Assembly (NCBI GenBank): GCA_025201345.1
Contig: JAIXMG010000012.1
Coordinates: forward strand, 372,001-436,000
From: Thamnidium elegans
Taxonomy: Eukaryota > Mucoromycota > Mucoromycetes > Mucorales > Mucoraceae
DNA: 64,000 nt
Direction: 5' to 3'
How positions within the stretch are numbered: the stretch's first letter is position 1; every line of letters starts with the position of its first letter. The notes under the pieces are model-generated. The model was not told the origin of the DNA, ran no database searches, and saw only the letters and a list, made by a program, of their open reading frames with translations. This document shows positions 22,701 through 34,886 of the stretch, in pieces. The position numbers were made by a program, and so were the translations under genes.

Positions 22701-24824
22701 ATGGTTGTATTAACAAATGGAATGGCAACAAATGGATTTGCTCGACAATCTATCGCAGACCTTACAACAGATATCAAATCAACCAAAGGAGAAGTACCAC
22801 CACCTTTGGTTGGTAGTTCGACAACAGTGATTGGTGACGATCTGTACGTATTTGGAGGCAGAGTTGCTTCTACACGCCAAATGACCAACTACCTCTATAT
22901 TCTTCACCTTCCTACTTTAACCTGGGCTAGACACATTGCCCCACCCGATTCAGCAAAGGCGCCAGTGCCTCGATATTTCCACTCAGCCACTGTTTTTAAA
23001 GATCGATACATCGTCTTATTTGGAGGTATGGGAAACGCAACGGGCCGTCGTCCTCGTCAACAGCAACAGTTACTTCAAGAAGAGAAATTATGCGCTATGG
23101 ACGATGTATCCATGTTTGATATTGAGACAATGTCTTGGGTCGAAATTAATGTATCACCAAGTATTTTTACACCACAGGCTCGTTACGCACATCTTGCAAC
23201 TATTTGGGATTCAGACAAGTTGATTATTATGGGCGGTCAAGATATTGCTAATACACATATTAATGAAATCAATGTATTTGATTTAACTGCATGTGCTTGG
23301 GTGCATGGTGGACCTATGAATGGACCATACGACGCTTACCGTGCTGTAGCGTTCTGTCCATCATCTAAAAACGACACAACATCTTATGGTGGCAAACCAT
23401 CTCTTCCTTTTTGGAACGTGAACACAAACGACAAAGATAAGATAGATGACCAACCATCATCTCCCGATGCTCCTCCAGTCTGTATCTATTCCAATTACAA
23501 CTTTAGTGATTTGACTCGTGACCTTCAAAGTTTTATGCCCATGCGGTCTTCTCGTAACGTCGATTTCCATAATCATGCTTCAGAAATGACAGGTTCTTTA
23601 TTACCTCCAGGACTTCGTTTTCCTACAGGTCAATTAATGGGTCATTACTTTGTGGTGTCTGGTACGTTCTTGAGCTCTACACAGCGTGGGTTTCAAATCT
23701 GGGCTCTCAACTTGACAAACCTATCTTGGTCTCATATTGATACGGGGTCTACCATGTCAGAAGGGTCTTGGAACCGTGGTCTTTTATCTAGAAGAAAATA
23801 TTATATATTAGGACATAGTCAACGAGATTTGAAAGACGATTATAGCTATCGCCGCATCAATTTTGATCATATTGCTACTGTTGATTTAGAGGCATTTGGA
23901 ATTTACTCGTTACCTCCTGCTACTTGCTCTACTGTGGCACAAGAACTAGGCTTAAGCATGTTAAATGAACCCGGTATGTCTGACCTTACTATCTGGACCA
24001 CAGACAGACAATCTATTCCTGCCAACAGCGTTGTCTTGGCTGAGCGCTGGCCGGAATTTGCACAGCTATTACATGATCAAGAAGCAGCCGCTAAAGCAAA
24101 GAATATTCGACACACTCAAATTCAAAGAAAGCAACTTTTGTTTCCAGAAAATTATTCGGTGACGTTGGCGTTTTTACAGTATATTTATACAGATCACTTG
24201 ATCACAGCACAGCAACATCAGCCTCAAATTTTGTCACGACTGTTAGTGTTGTCGGACATGTACAATTTAGAAAGATTAAAGCAGTTAACTACATATGCAC
24301 TTCATCAATTGTTAACTATCTCTACAGCTAGCATGGTATATGAAACCGCTACACTTACTTTTCAAGGTGCACTTCAGATCCGAGCTTTAAGAATTATGAT
24401 GAATGCTAAGCGTATGTTACTTGGTCAGCATCAACAACAACATAAGGAAACACCACCTTTGCCACCTGCTCCTCTGCACCAGGCCATGTCACATCCTGAA
24501 CATCAAGAATGGGCTGCTTCTATGCCTTTATCTCCTTCAAGCAATGTTACTGTACCAGGTAGTACCTCTGGATCTTATTATTCGTCGGATGAACCATTAT
24601 CACCACATTCCCTTCCTTCTTCCCCTCCTGCTTACTCCAACCTCAGAAGATTGGCTCAACCCGGTATGTCTCCTTCTTCTTCCGATCAAACACAACAAAG
24701 ATATATTTACTTTAATAATGCCAAAACTCCTTTATCTCCTCCTCTGGTAGCAAAAAAGCAAGGTTACTTTGATCAGCCTCAATATAATATGAGCAGTAAT
24801 CGATCTGTTTCATCTTATCACTAA
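22701..24824 (+). CDS. Kelch-repeat BTB protein (Ral2/LZTR1-like)
   Basis: Intronless, 707 aa from ATG 22701. That start is chosen because the longer upstream frame is only the T-rich leader. Kelch-type beta-propeller blades are visible: DDLYVFGGR, RYIVLFGGMG, KLIIMGGQDIA and HYFVVSG. A BTB-like domain follows (SDLTIWTTDRQSIPANSVVL, then FLQYIYTDHL and LLVLSDMYNLERLK) at about residues 425-560. The tail is Pro/Ser/Gln-rich. Kelch-BTB proteins of this layout serve as scaffolds or cullin-3 adaptors; fission yeast Ral2 acts with Ras. The assignment to Ral2/LZTR1 is by architecture only. Confidence 0.88.
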   Translation: MVVLTNGMATNGFARQSIADLTTDIKSTKGEVPPPLVGSSTTVIGDDLYVFGGRVASTRQMTNYLYILHLPTLTWARHIAPPDSAKAPVPRYFHSATVFKDRYIVLFGGMGNATGRRPRQQQQLLQEEKLCAMDDVSMFDIETMSWVEINVSPSIFTPQARYAHLATIWDSDKLIIMGGQDIANTHINEINVFDLTACAWVHGGPMNGPYDAYRAVAFCPSSKNDTTSYGGKPSLPFWNVNTNDKDKIDDQPSSPDAPPVCIYSNYNFSDLTRDLQSFMPMRSSRNVDFHNHASEMTGSLLPPGLRFPTGQLMGHYFVVSGTFLSSTQRGFQIWALNLTNLSWSHIDTGSTMSEGSWNRGLLSRRKYYILGHSQRDLKDDYSYRRINFDHIATVDLEAFGIYSLPPATCSTVAQELGLSMLNEPGMSDLTIWTTDRQSIPANSVVLAERWPEFAQLLHDQEAAAKAKNIRHTQIQRKQLLFPENYSVTLAFLQYIYTDHLITAQQHQPQILSRLLVLSDMYNLERLKQLTTYALHQLLTISTASMVYETATLTFQGALQIRALRIMMNAKRMLLGQHQQQHKETPPLPPAPLHQAMSHPEHQEWAASMPLSPSSNVTVPGSTSGSYYSSDEPLSPHSLPSSPPAYSNLRRLAQPGMSPSSSDQTQQRYIYFNNAKTPLSPPLVAKKQGYFDQPQYNMSSNRSVSSYH

Positions 24825-25095
24825 CTTTAAAAAAAAAAAAAAAAAAAAAAAAGTATCCTACCCATTCCTTTTTTTTTTATATACTAGTAATTATACCATA
24901 ATTTTTCCTACAGTCTGGTACTGTTGTAATACACTTCTACATTCTTTTATTTTCATTAAATTATTACGCTCTCTTTTTTCTTAATTGTATTAAAAAATGT
25001 TGTCTGAAACTCAACTTATAAAAAATGTGTTTACTTTACAAGCCACGACTTTATTTTTGGTCTTTTTTTTTTTTCTTGTATACTTCATTACTTAA

Positions 25096-26298
25096 ATGAG
25101 CACTAAAAAACAAACCGGTTCTAAAGAAACGAAAGGTAGCAGACAAAATAAAGAAACATAAAAAAAACATAATGAAGAAAGAGAACTAAAACTTAAACAT
25201 AAAGTATATATTCCTCGTGAGCAATGGCCGTTCATTGAAGTATTAGCGGACGAATTCTACCGCTCATTTGAAGGAGTTCTCGTCTATGCAGCAGAAATTA
25301 TTCCACAACAAACTAATGTTCTTTTAAAGTAAAAATCGGCATGTACTTTGCTTATTTATGGACCTTAACGATAATTTTCTATTAGGTTTGTGCAAAAAAA
25401 GTTACCTGCGTTGGAAGGGTTAGAACATGCTAAGCGTATTCGACGCGTATCAGGTGCTGGTAAATACTTTTTTTTTAAAAAACAAAAAACAAATTATTCA
25501 AGCGGCTAAAAACCAATTACAAACAAATAGACAAGTTACAAGTACTATTATGCTTAGCATCCGCTTTACCAGAACAAGAATTGACCTCATTGTTTGCAAC
25601 ACAAGAACTCGAAAATGTACAAGTTGTCACAGTCTCCATATCGAAATACGCGCCCTTAAATCGAGAGCAATACGAAGCATGGAATAAAAGCTGGCCTTTG
25701 ACCTTTAGAGAAGACACACGTCTAGATCCTAAATTCACGCAGGAAGATTTCGACACGATCCGTACCAATATATCTCAGCTTGATCATACCACAATGGTTT
25801 GCCGCATTGTGGATCCAGCCACAAATCAAGTGATGGCGGAGGAATGTGATAGGAGAGAATCTCATCCGCTTCATCACGCAGTTATTAACAGCATTGATGT
25901 TGTGGCACAAAAGGAACGAGAATTGGCGGGAGGTGTTGGACGAATGAAACGCGTGGCGAATCAGATGGTGGGAGAAGAAGAGACACAGAAATCAAGGTAT
26001 CTGTGTACTGGATACGATATTTATATTACATATGAACCATGTGCCATGTAAGTCCTCTTTTTTTTTCTCCCCATTATTTCCTTTTATTGATTTTTTTTTT
26101 TTTTTTAGGTGTGCGATGGCACTTGTACATTCTAGGGTTGCTCGTGTATTTTATAACATACCCTCAAAAACCGGAGCCCTTGGCACCAATTATAAAATTC
26201 ACGCACATCCTAGCTTAAATCATCATTATCGTGTGTTCAAGAATATTTTAGATGTAAATGATGTATTAGACTCAACACTTGTAGATCAAGAACTGTAA
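25096..26298 (+). CDS. TAD3: tRNA-specific adenosine deaminase subunit Tad3 (ADAT3)
   Basis: Predicted 314 aa from exons 25096-25135, 25205-25328, 25386-25459, 25531-26047 and 26109-26298. It is the non-catalytic partner of Tad2 in the deaminase that converts A34 to inosine in tRNA anticodons. The C-terminal CDA-type domain has HPLHHAV, where catalytic Glu is replaced by Val as is normal in Tad3, and PCAMCAMALVHSR carrying the zinc cysteines. The N-terminal part (REQWPFIEVLADEF, LPALEGLEHAKRIRR) is typical. Exon 1 is the weak point: without a 69-bp intron (donor GTAGCA) an in-frame TAA at 25159 would truncate the protein. Confidence 0.9.
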
Positions 26299-26773
26299 AA
26301 ATAAAATTAAGTTACATGAAGTTCTGTGCTTAAAGAAAAAAAAAAGGGGGGGGGGGAGGGAGAAAAACAATCAATATCTTAAAGCTTACTACGCCTTACT
26401 TGAACGAAAAAAATAAATAGTTTATTCTAGTGATGTTAGTTGAATGAAGTGAGAGTAAGGGTCTTCATAGCGATCTTTTTAGACACATGTCAAGTATTTT
26501 TCATGTCGTCTATGTCGGATATATGTCGCTTCTGTTAATGAAAGTATCTTGTCATAAAATTAAACTTTTTTTTCTATCGCAGTAACAGCTCAACTTAAGC
26601 TTTATAATGTATTCATGTATATTTTTTTATTAAGCAAAGTATCCTTTGAAGTCGAAAGTACTACACATTGTCACGGTCTTTAAAACAAGTCAGAAAAAAA
26701 AAAAAGAGCCGCACCGACAAAACAAAAAAAAGCAAGGGTAAAAAAATTGCTACTTTGTACAATCATTTAAATC
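26299..26773. other. Intergenic, promoter of lipoate ligase
   Basis: 475 bp between two plus-strand genes, with A and G homopolymers near 26336-26360. No gene seen. Confidence 0.5.
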
Positions 26774-28181
26774 ATGTTGCGATGTTTACGATTGACACCA
26801 GTTTACAACAAACGATTATTTTCAACCAGCTCAACCGCATATAACAAAGTCGATTGTTACATTTCCACCATTAACGATGCTTACTCCAACTTGGCGTTTG
26901 AAGAGTACTTGTTACGTGAGACAAAACCGGAACGTCATATACTTTATTTATGGAGAAATAAGCCTTGTGTAGTTGTTGGTAGAAACCAGAATCCTTTTCA
27001 GGAATGTAATTTGAGATTTATGAATGAGAATAATATCCCACTTGTACGTAGACGATCTGGAGGTGGTGCAGTGTATCATGTAAGGGGAGCAAAACCAAAA
27101 ATAGGAAACGTTTTACTTACTGGGAATACATGTATAGGATATGGGTAATTCGATCTATACTATTTTTATGCCACGTGAGGCATTTTCTCGAAGAAAGAAT
27201 GCTGAGCTTGTATCAAGAGCTTTGAATGAACTTGATATTCCTTCAAGTGTAAACGATAGACATGACATTGTAGTAGATAATCACAAGGTGTCGGGCAGTG
27301 CTTATAAAATTACGAGTTCTAGAGCGTATCATCACGGTACTATGTTAATTGATGCTGATACAGAGACTTTAAAGGGATGTTTATCCAAGAAAAGAATGAA
27401 CAATGTAAGTCACTTTTTGGGTTACAAAAAAAGAGCTAAATATATATATGTTAGACTGGTATTGTTTCTAAAGGTGTAGAGTCGGTTCCTTCGCCTGTTA
27501 CAAATTTAAGAGATTATTCATTTACAGTTGATCACCAACAGTTTTGTGAATCTGTATTGGCTGAATTTGTGGATGCATACAATGACGGTATCCCTGTAGA
27601 GGTACGCGCTCTTTTTTTTTTTTTTTTTGGAAAAGGGTGTAAAAATACTCACATGACTACTCTTTAGCCAATTATACTTGATGAAAATAGCCCTCTTCCA
27701 AATAAAGTAAAAGAAACGAGACAAGAGCTCAAGACTTGGGATTGGATTTATGGGCAAACTCCGGAGTTCACAAATACTGTTGAAACTGAATTGAATTGGG
27801 GACATGTGGTAATACTTTTTTTTTCTTTTTTTTAAAAAAAAAGGTAGATTGTAATTGGATTTAACTGTATTTATATGAATATAGAAGGCAATTATTCACT
27901 CAAGACATGGTAAAATAACCAAAGCTGACATCACTACCAATAATAATTTATTACATGAACCTACAATTGCTGCTGCCATTTCTGTGGCACTAGAAGGTAT
28001 TTGAATGTTGAAATTTATTAAGAAAAAAGGGCTGATAAAATTATATATAGGTTTACCTTATTCGAGATTTGCTGTAAATGAAGCAATTGAAAAAATAAAA
28101 TTAGAAGTACCGGGTCTCATTAATTCTGATAATGACCACATATCAGATAGTATAAATCAATGGTTACAAGAGAAGCTATAG
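26774..28181 (+). CDS. Mitochondrial lipoate-protein ligase A family protein
   Basis: Predicted 367 aa from exons 26774-27079, 27138-27404, 27455-27601, 27668-27808, 27885-27996 and 28051-28181. It attaches or transfers lipoyl groups to 2-oxoacid dehydrogenase and glycine-cleavage proteins. The basic, Ser-rich N-terminus (MLRCLRLTPVYNKRLFSTSS) looks like a mitochondrial targeting peptide. Conserved motifs are YLWRNKPCVVVGRNQNP, RRRSGGGAVYHD (spanning the first junction), DIVVDNHKVSGSAYK, HHGTML and SKGVESVPSPVTNL. The C-terminal accessory domain is present. All phases agree. It is the counterpart of yeast Aim22/Lip3; which of the two is uncertain. Confidence 0.92.
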
Positions 28182-28357
28182 ATCACATGATATGAATAAA
28201 ATATACATTTATATTCTTTTGCTACAAAAAAAAAAAATGACGTTCCCTTTTTTTTTTGACATCACTTGTCCAATCTTTTGCGAATATAAAAATGGGTAGG
28301 TCTTTATAGTTTCTCTTTTTTTTTTTCTTTTTTTTTATTATTCATTCAATTTTAAAA

Positions 28358-28759
28358 ATGGGAATACAATTCAGCAGAGAAATCAGATACAAAATGGTTA
28401 ATATCAATGGTAACAATGTTTCTATACCTTACATTCGGTTAGCTACTGGACAATGGGTTCCATTTCAACAGCAAAACTATTATGTTCAGCCGCAACAGCA
28501 GCAACAACAACAGCAGCAGCATTGGAATGCTCAAAGAACCTTACCTTTAGACACTTTTGTCAACCCAAATCATATCAATCAAGGCCATCATGTGAATCCT
28601 ACCCTTATTTCTAGCCGTACTGTGTATCCAGTGACTAACCTGTAAGTTTTACAATATTTATGTTTATATATGTATTCTGCTTTACTTACATTTCTATGGA
28701 AAATTAGTGAGTATTATATGCCAAGCCAAACTTACTATAATAGCGGCTTCTTCCGCTAA
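28358..28759 (+). CDS. Small Gln/Asn-rich protein of unknown function
   Basis: Predicted 111 aa from two exons (28358-28641 and 28708-28759). The unspliced frame stops right at the CTGTAAGTTTT donor. Using it with the AAATTAG acceptor extends the protein by NLEYYMPSQTYYNSGFFR, which suggests the intron is real. The sequence has an early segment YIRLATGQWVPFQQ, a run of nine Gln and an aromatic/Asn-rich end. No domain recognised. An internal Met (28394) could be the true start. Confidence 0.6.
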
Positions 28760-28865
28760 TCACCACCTCTTCTGCAAGTCTCTTTTTTGTTAACGATGAC
28801 TTTTGTAATTTTATTCTTGTATTTTTTTTTTCGCATAATTTTAACCCTTATTCCGCTCAATTATC

Positions 28866-28902
<37 letters not shown>

Positions 28903-29749
28903 TTTTATCTCCTATATGCATTTTATTTATATATATTGTTCACTGTTATTGTTAGAAAGAATAATAAATCATTATCATCATTCACCAAATATTTTATTTT
29001 TGGTTAAAAACTTTTTTCTTTCTTTTGTTATTGTAACACTATATTTATGTACCAATCAGTCAGAATAACGGCTCTTTTCCGTTTTTAGATGATTACATTG
29101 TTCATTCGTAAAACTCTGATAAAAGGGAGGGAAAAAAAAAAGCATGCTGATTATAAGATGCGTAATGACACTTATTACTATGAACCCACGTTTTTTTTAT
29201 TTATTTATATTAGCGGTCTTTGATATATTCTGAATGTGTGTGTGTGCAGATCCAAAAAAAGTCATGTATTCTATCTTGTTATTTGTACCTTTTTTTTATG
29301 CAGTAGAAATAATAAATGCAGGTAAAACGTTTTAGACTTTCCGAATAAAAAATGACTTTACCGTTATTCAATCTTGAAACACACAACAATAAAAAAAAGG
29401 TACCAAACAGTGAGGAATCCAATAAAATCAATTCATTGTATACCCTGTGGTAATTTTTTTTTTCTTTGCTTAAAAAAACCTAATTTGTATTACTAACTGT
29501 TTAAAAGGAGAGAGCTGATGATAATCAATCTAGGTCATATGTTATAATTTACACTTCTTTACGTTTTTTCGCAATATATAGGATGATGATTTACTCACTA
29601 TCACATTCTAGCAGGAAGTTGCCGTGAATCAGGCAAGGTTACCTTTTTAAATCGCCGTTTCAAAGTCACCTAAAGTTTATTTAATCTCGAGTTTTTTCCT
29701 TGAAAATAACCATTATCTCTCTCTCTCATCTTTATTTTACATAAAAAAC
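28760..29749. other. Intergenic with CA repeat
   Basis: About 990 bp between the Q-rich orphan and the UMP/CMP kinase gene. It contains a (CA)16 microsatellite at 28868-28900 and T/A homopolymers. The stretch just before 29750 is pyrimidine-rich (CTCTCTCTCTC), a likely kinase 5' leader. A 93-codon ORF over the repeat (28787-29068) is not convincing. Confidence 0.5.
28868..28900. repeat. (CA)16 microsatellite
   Basis: Uninterrupted CA dinucleotide repeat in the spacer downstream of the Q-rich small gene. Confidence 0.95.
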
Positions 29750-30545
<796 letters not shown>

Positions 30546-31285
30546 ACTGTCTTTTAAAAAATAAAATTTAATTTTTCTTATCTTTTGGAGTTTCAATTTG
30601 TTGCTAGGTATTGTGACTCGGTAATATAAAAACGTTAATAAAAAGGCCTCTTTTTTTTTTCGTGAGGAAAATTTTTTTCTCTTTAGTATTGTATGTATTT
30701 ATGGTAAGTTTTTTATTTTAAAAAAAATATTTGTATAAAGGTTTTCTTTTTTTTTGAAGCGAAAGAGGGCTTTTGTTTTATTATTTTTTTTTACACGATG
30801 AATTGCCGTTGTCTTTAACAACTAGAAGAAAGTAATGATTCAAACACATCTGATTTGCTAACTGAAAAAAAAAAATAATGAAAAAAAAAAAACCCTTTTT
30901 TAAAATTAAAAAAAGAACCCTTTATGTACTTTCTTACATTTTTCATGTATTCTAACTTTTTTATTTACTTTTTTACAGGGCTCTATAAATAACATATAAA
31001 AATACTTAAATAAATAAATTATTGCTATTCCATAAATACACTTTTTGCCTTTTTTTTTTTTTCTGCCTTTCCATATTTTACCAAACTGCCTAGGGGTGGA
31101 ACCAAGGGTTACATAGAATATTGTCATAAAGTAAATATAGGCGAAAATAGGTAAACTCGAAAAAAAGAGACCTGACGTAATTTGGTTACACCAGATGTTT
31201 GCAAATCATGTTTACACTGATATATAAAACAATAGTTTTCTTTTCTTCTTTTTCTTTTTCTTTTCCATAAAATAAAATATACCAA
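30546..31285. other. Intergenic, RhoGAP promoter
   Basis: 740 bp between two plus-strand genes, dominated by T and A tracts. No gene recognised; small ORFs on the minus strand are low complexity. Confidence 0.5.
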
Positions 31286-33457
31286 ATGAAACGCTCAAAT
31301 AGTAATCCTACTACTTCATTAACAAAAAGAAGATCCTTTCGCGGCTGGCTGAAAAGAGTTACTCTTCCCAATGGTACTCATAAAAGAGTAGGTCCTGATA
31401 GCATACCAAAAGGTAAATAAAACTATTACAATCTGTTGATCTTAAAATTAACCCCTCTCCCTTTTTTTTTTTTTTTTCGTTATTGCTCTAGGTGGTGTAT
31501 TCGGTATTCCTCTTACCATGTCTATCAAGTATGCAAAGACAACAGTAGGTTATGTAGATGAAGATAATGTAAAGCATACAAAGGCAGGTGCTATTCCGAT
31601 TATTGTTGCAAAATGCGGTTCATATCTTAAAAAGAATGGTTAGTAACAAAAAGACTTGATATTTAGTTCCCATTTAACAAAAATTATGTAGGTCTTGAAA
31701 CTGAGGGAATATTTCGAGTTTCTGGTAGTATAAAGCGTGTTAATGCCTTAGAATTTCAATTTGATCAAAGCGCTAGTAGCTACGGGTTGGATCTGAATTG
31801 GGAAGGTTACACTGTACATGATGCTGCAAGTCTTTTAAGAAGGTACTTAAATAAGCTACCTGTACCAGTTATTCCCTTTGAACACTATCAACAATTTCGT
31901 GACGTGATGAGTAAGGGCTCTTTTTTTTTTTTTTTTTCTGTTACATAATCTGTTCTAACTTCTTTTTTTTTATTTTTTTTTTTTTAGGTAATAGCCCGTA
32001 CAGAAATACAGAACAACGTATTGAAGAATTTCAAAAATTAATTCAAAGCTTACAACCTCCTCACCAACACTTATTACTTTATCTCTTGGATACACTAAGT
32101 CTATTTGCTACGGCTGCCTCAGAAACAAAAATGGATATACCCAACCTGGCAGTAGTCTTTTGTCCCGGTATTCTTCGTCACCCTGATCACAACACCCCAA
32201 TTCAATACAAAATTTCTCAATACGTCATTGAGTTCTTGATCGAGTTCCAATCTCTATTTACTATGCAGTTATTAATACCCAATAAACGCAGAAACACAAG
32301 TAGTGCGGGAGTTCCTCCTGTTCCTTTGCTAGTGTCTTCTTCTGCAACCAAAACGATAGCACCGTCTTCTGCTCCTCCGTCTTCTTCTACTCATCCTCCA
32401 CCACCAGTTCCTTTACACGTTGTCAATCCTTCTGATCCTTCCATCAAATCTACTATCTCTTTCGATCAAGATTCGCTTATAGACTCTCCTCAGGAAATAG
32501 TAGCACAACGTTCACAAGAGCGCAGTATGCATACTGCAGATGAACAAATAGGGGTTAGAGCCATTGGCTTAGCCACACCTTATTATCACCTTTTCAGAGA
32601 GAAATTCACTGAGTTTAGACGTGCAGTTGAACCGTATATTGGTAAATTCACACATAAAATGGGAAAAAAAAAAAAAGGTTCTAACCAATTTTTTTTCAAT
32701 TATAGCTAAACCAGCCGCACTTTTAATTTGTGTTTCTGTACTCATTGTGACACTAGTAGTTATTGTTTATGAAGCTTATTTAGCTGTAACTTTTGTTAGC
32801 TTTGAACCTTTACTATTCTTTACTGGTCTAGTATCTTATTGGGGACTTTTATATCACAGCCTTTTCAATATGCCTATGAAAGAAATACCTCGTCAAGCGG
32901 TACGGGTACCAGAACAACAACAAGAGCAAGAGGAAGAAGAAGACCATGTCTTGTATACGGATATGAATGTTGCTGATGAAGAAGCTATGATGAAGGATGA
33001 AACAATTATGTCAGAATGGCGTGATTTATTAACTCGTGCTTGGAAAACCAATGACGATGGACCTACTTCCTCTGCTGCCTCTATCTTTGCTGCAGATAAT
33101 GATATCTCCTCTGTAATGAGTCGATCCAGTCGATTCGACGAAGAAGAAAACTTTATACCTACTGCCGATAGTATTAGTTCTAGTGATGAGGATGATGAGG
33201 ACCTTGGGTTTGATCCTGATACGTTAGAAGCCTTTTTGTCGCAGTATGATCAAATCAAAAAAGATGCTCAGTTGGCGAAACAGCTTCAGATTGAAGAACA
33301 AAAAGCACGCGATGAAAATAATCCGTTTGTTATAGAAGATATGGCTGTAGGAACAAAACCGCTCAAGATAGATTCTGATGTTGCTGATTACGACGAGGAT
33401 CAAGTAACTACACCGACTGATAAAGAAGCTTGGAAAATAAGAGTGTTCCGTGATTAA
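31286..33457 (+). CDS. RhoGAP protein with C-terminal membrane hairpin
   Basis: Predicted 632 aa from exons 31286-31412, 31492-31638, 31692-31910, 31988-32641 and 32706-33457. A basic N-terminus precedes a Sac7-like RhoGAP domain (about residues 50-250): [34 protein letters not shown] with the catalytic arginine, [19 protein letters not shown], and [16 protein letters not shown] Ser/Pro linker follows. Residues ~383-430 contain two hydrophobic segments ([25 protein letters not shown] and [17 protein letters not shown]) joined by a short loop, then a strongly acidic tail. It should switch off a Rho-family GTPase; the hairpin suggests membrane anchoring. The junction joining the membrane part (ATTG|GTAAAT to AATTATAG) is in phase. 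Confidence 0.88.
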
Positions 33458-34848
33458 GCAAACTTTAGGCTCTCTTTCATACCTCCTTCATATATATTAA
33501 TGTAAATCCCACATAACTCCAACCCCCCTTTTATTTCATCATCATTTTTTTTTTCTTTCTTTTTTTTTAAAAAAAAAAAAACCTCTCCATTCTATGTCAA
33601 TATTCTCTAAATAAAATAAAATAAAAAAAAATAGTACATTTTCTTTAAAACAACAAAAAATAGAGTTTAGCTTGTCAAGTATCGGTTGTATTATAATCAT
33701 CCTATTTTATTTTTATTTTAAGCTTTTATGATTTTTTTTTTCTGTTAGACCAAACGCAGAGAATAGATTAAATCAAGTTCAGTTAGACCCAATTCTTGGT
33801 CTTACCAAATAAAATTTTAGCTAATGCCTTTTGTAGTTTGGCCTTTTTTAAGACAATAAAAAAAAAAGTTCCTTAAAGTCTAAATATCGGAGGGTTATCT
33901 TCAGCGATACTAAACTATAATTTCTTGTATCTAATCATACAGAAAAGTCTCAGAAGTGATATCGTTTGAAAAGGACAAAAAGTTATATTTATGCTGGCGA
34001 AAAAAGTAATATTAGCATAATCCCCAATTGAGATAGTTGGAAGCTACCCAAGCAGCGTCAAAATAAAAATAAAAAGTTTATTTTAAAATGGCCATGTAAT
34101 GAAATTATGTCTCTCACTTTCCAAATTTAAAAATATCTGTTTGTTTTAGCTAGCAATATTAAAATACTGGTTATTTACTCTTTTGTTCGTGTCTTCAAAA
34201 TGGGATTTCCCTATGATACGGTGGTGTCGGCACAAACGGATACTGTACATAGAAGATACTTTGCTTGTATAAGAATTTTTTGTTAAAAGAGAAAAAGAAT
34301 AGTATAAATAAATGATAAAACGGATTTTTTTTTTTTATTTAAGTGAAAAACTTGTTTCAAAAAATATAAAGCAGATTGGTAACGCATAATTACCCAATGA
34401 GAGTTTTAACCCTCCTTTTTTTTCTTTTTTAATAGAATGACAGTAAGTTACTAATGTATAGCTACTCAGAAGGATACTGAGAAGGATATTGAAGGGTAAT
34501 CCGTTCTCAAATAAAAAAAAGTATGGCGTTCAATTTAGTTTTTATTCGCATAAAATGGATCTTGCATGAATCAAGTTGGAGCAACAAGTACCTACTACGT
34601 AATAAAAATGATTGACCAACGTATATGAAACAAATAGTGGCATGATATGACATGATGAGTAAATATATTACGCGAGTAAAAGTGGGCTCTATTTTATCAC
34701 TTATTTATTGCATCTTTTTTTTTTTTTTTTTTTTTTTTGCAAGTCTTTTTCTTTTCGTCTTCACTTATTATTTTCTTACCAACTTATACCGACCCTTCTT
34801 AGAGAAATCGGTTTCGGTAAAGGTATTAACGTGAAAAGTGATCCGTCA

Positions 34849-34886
<38 letters not shown>

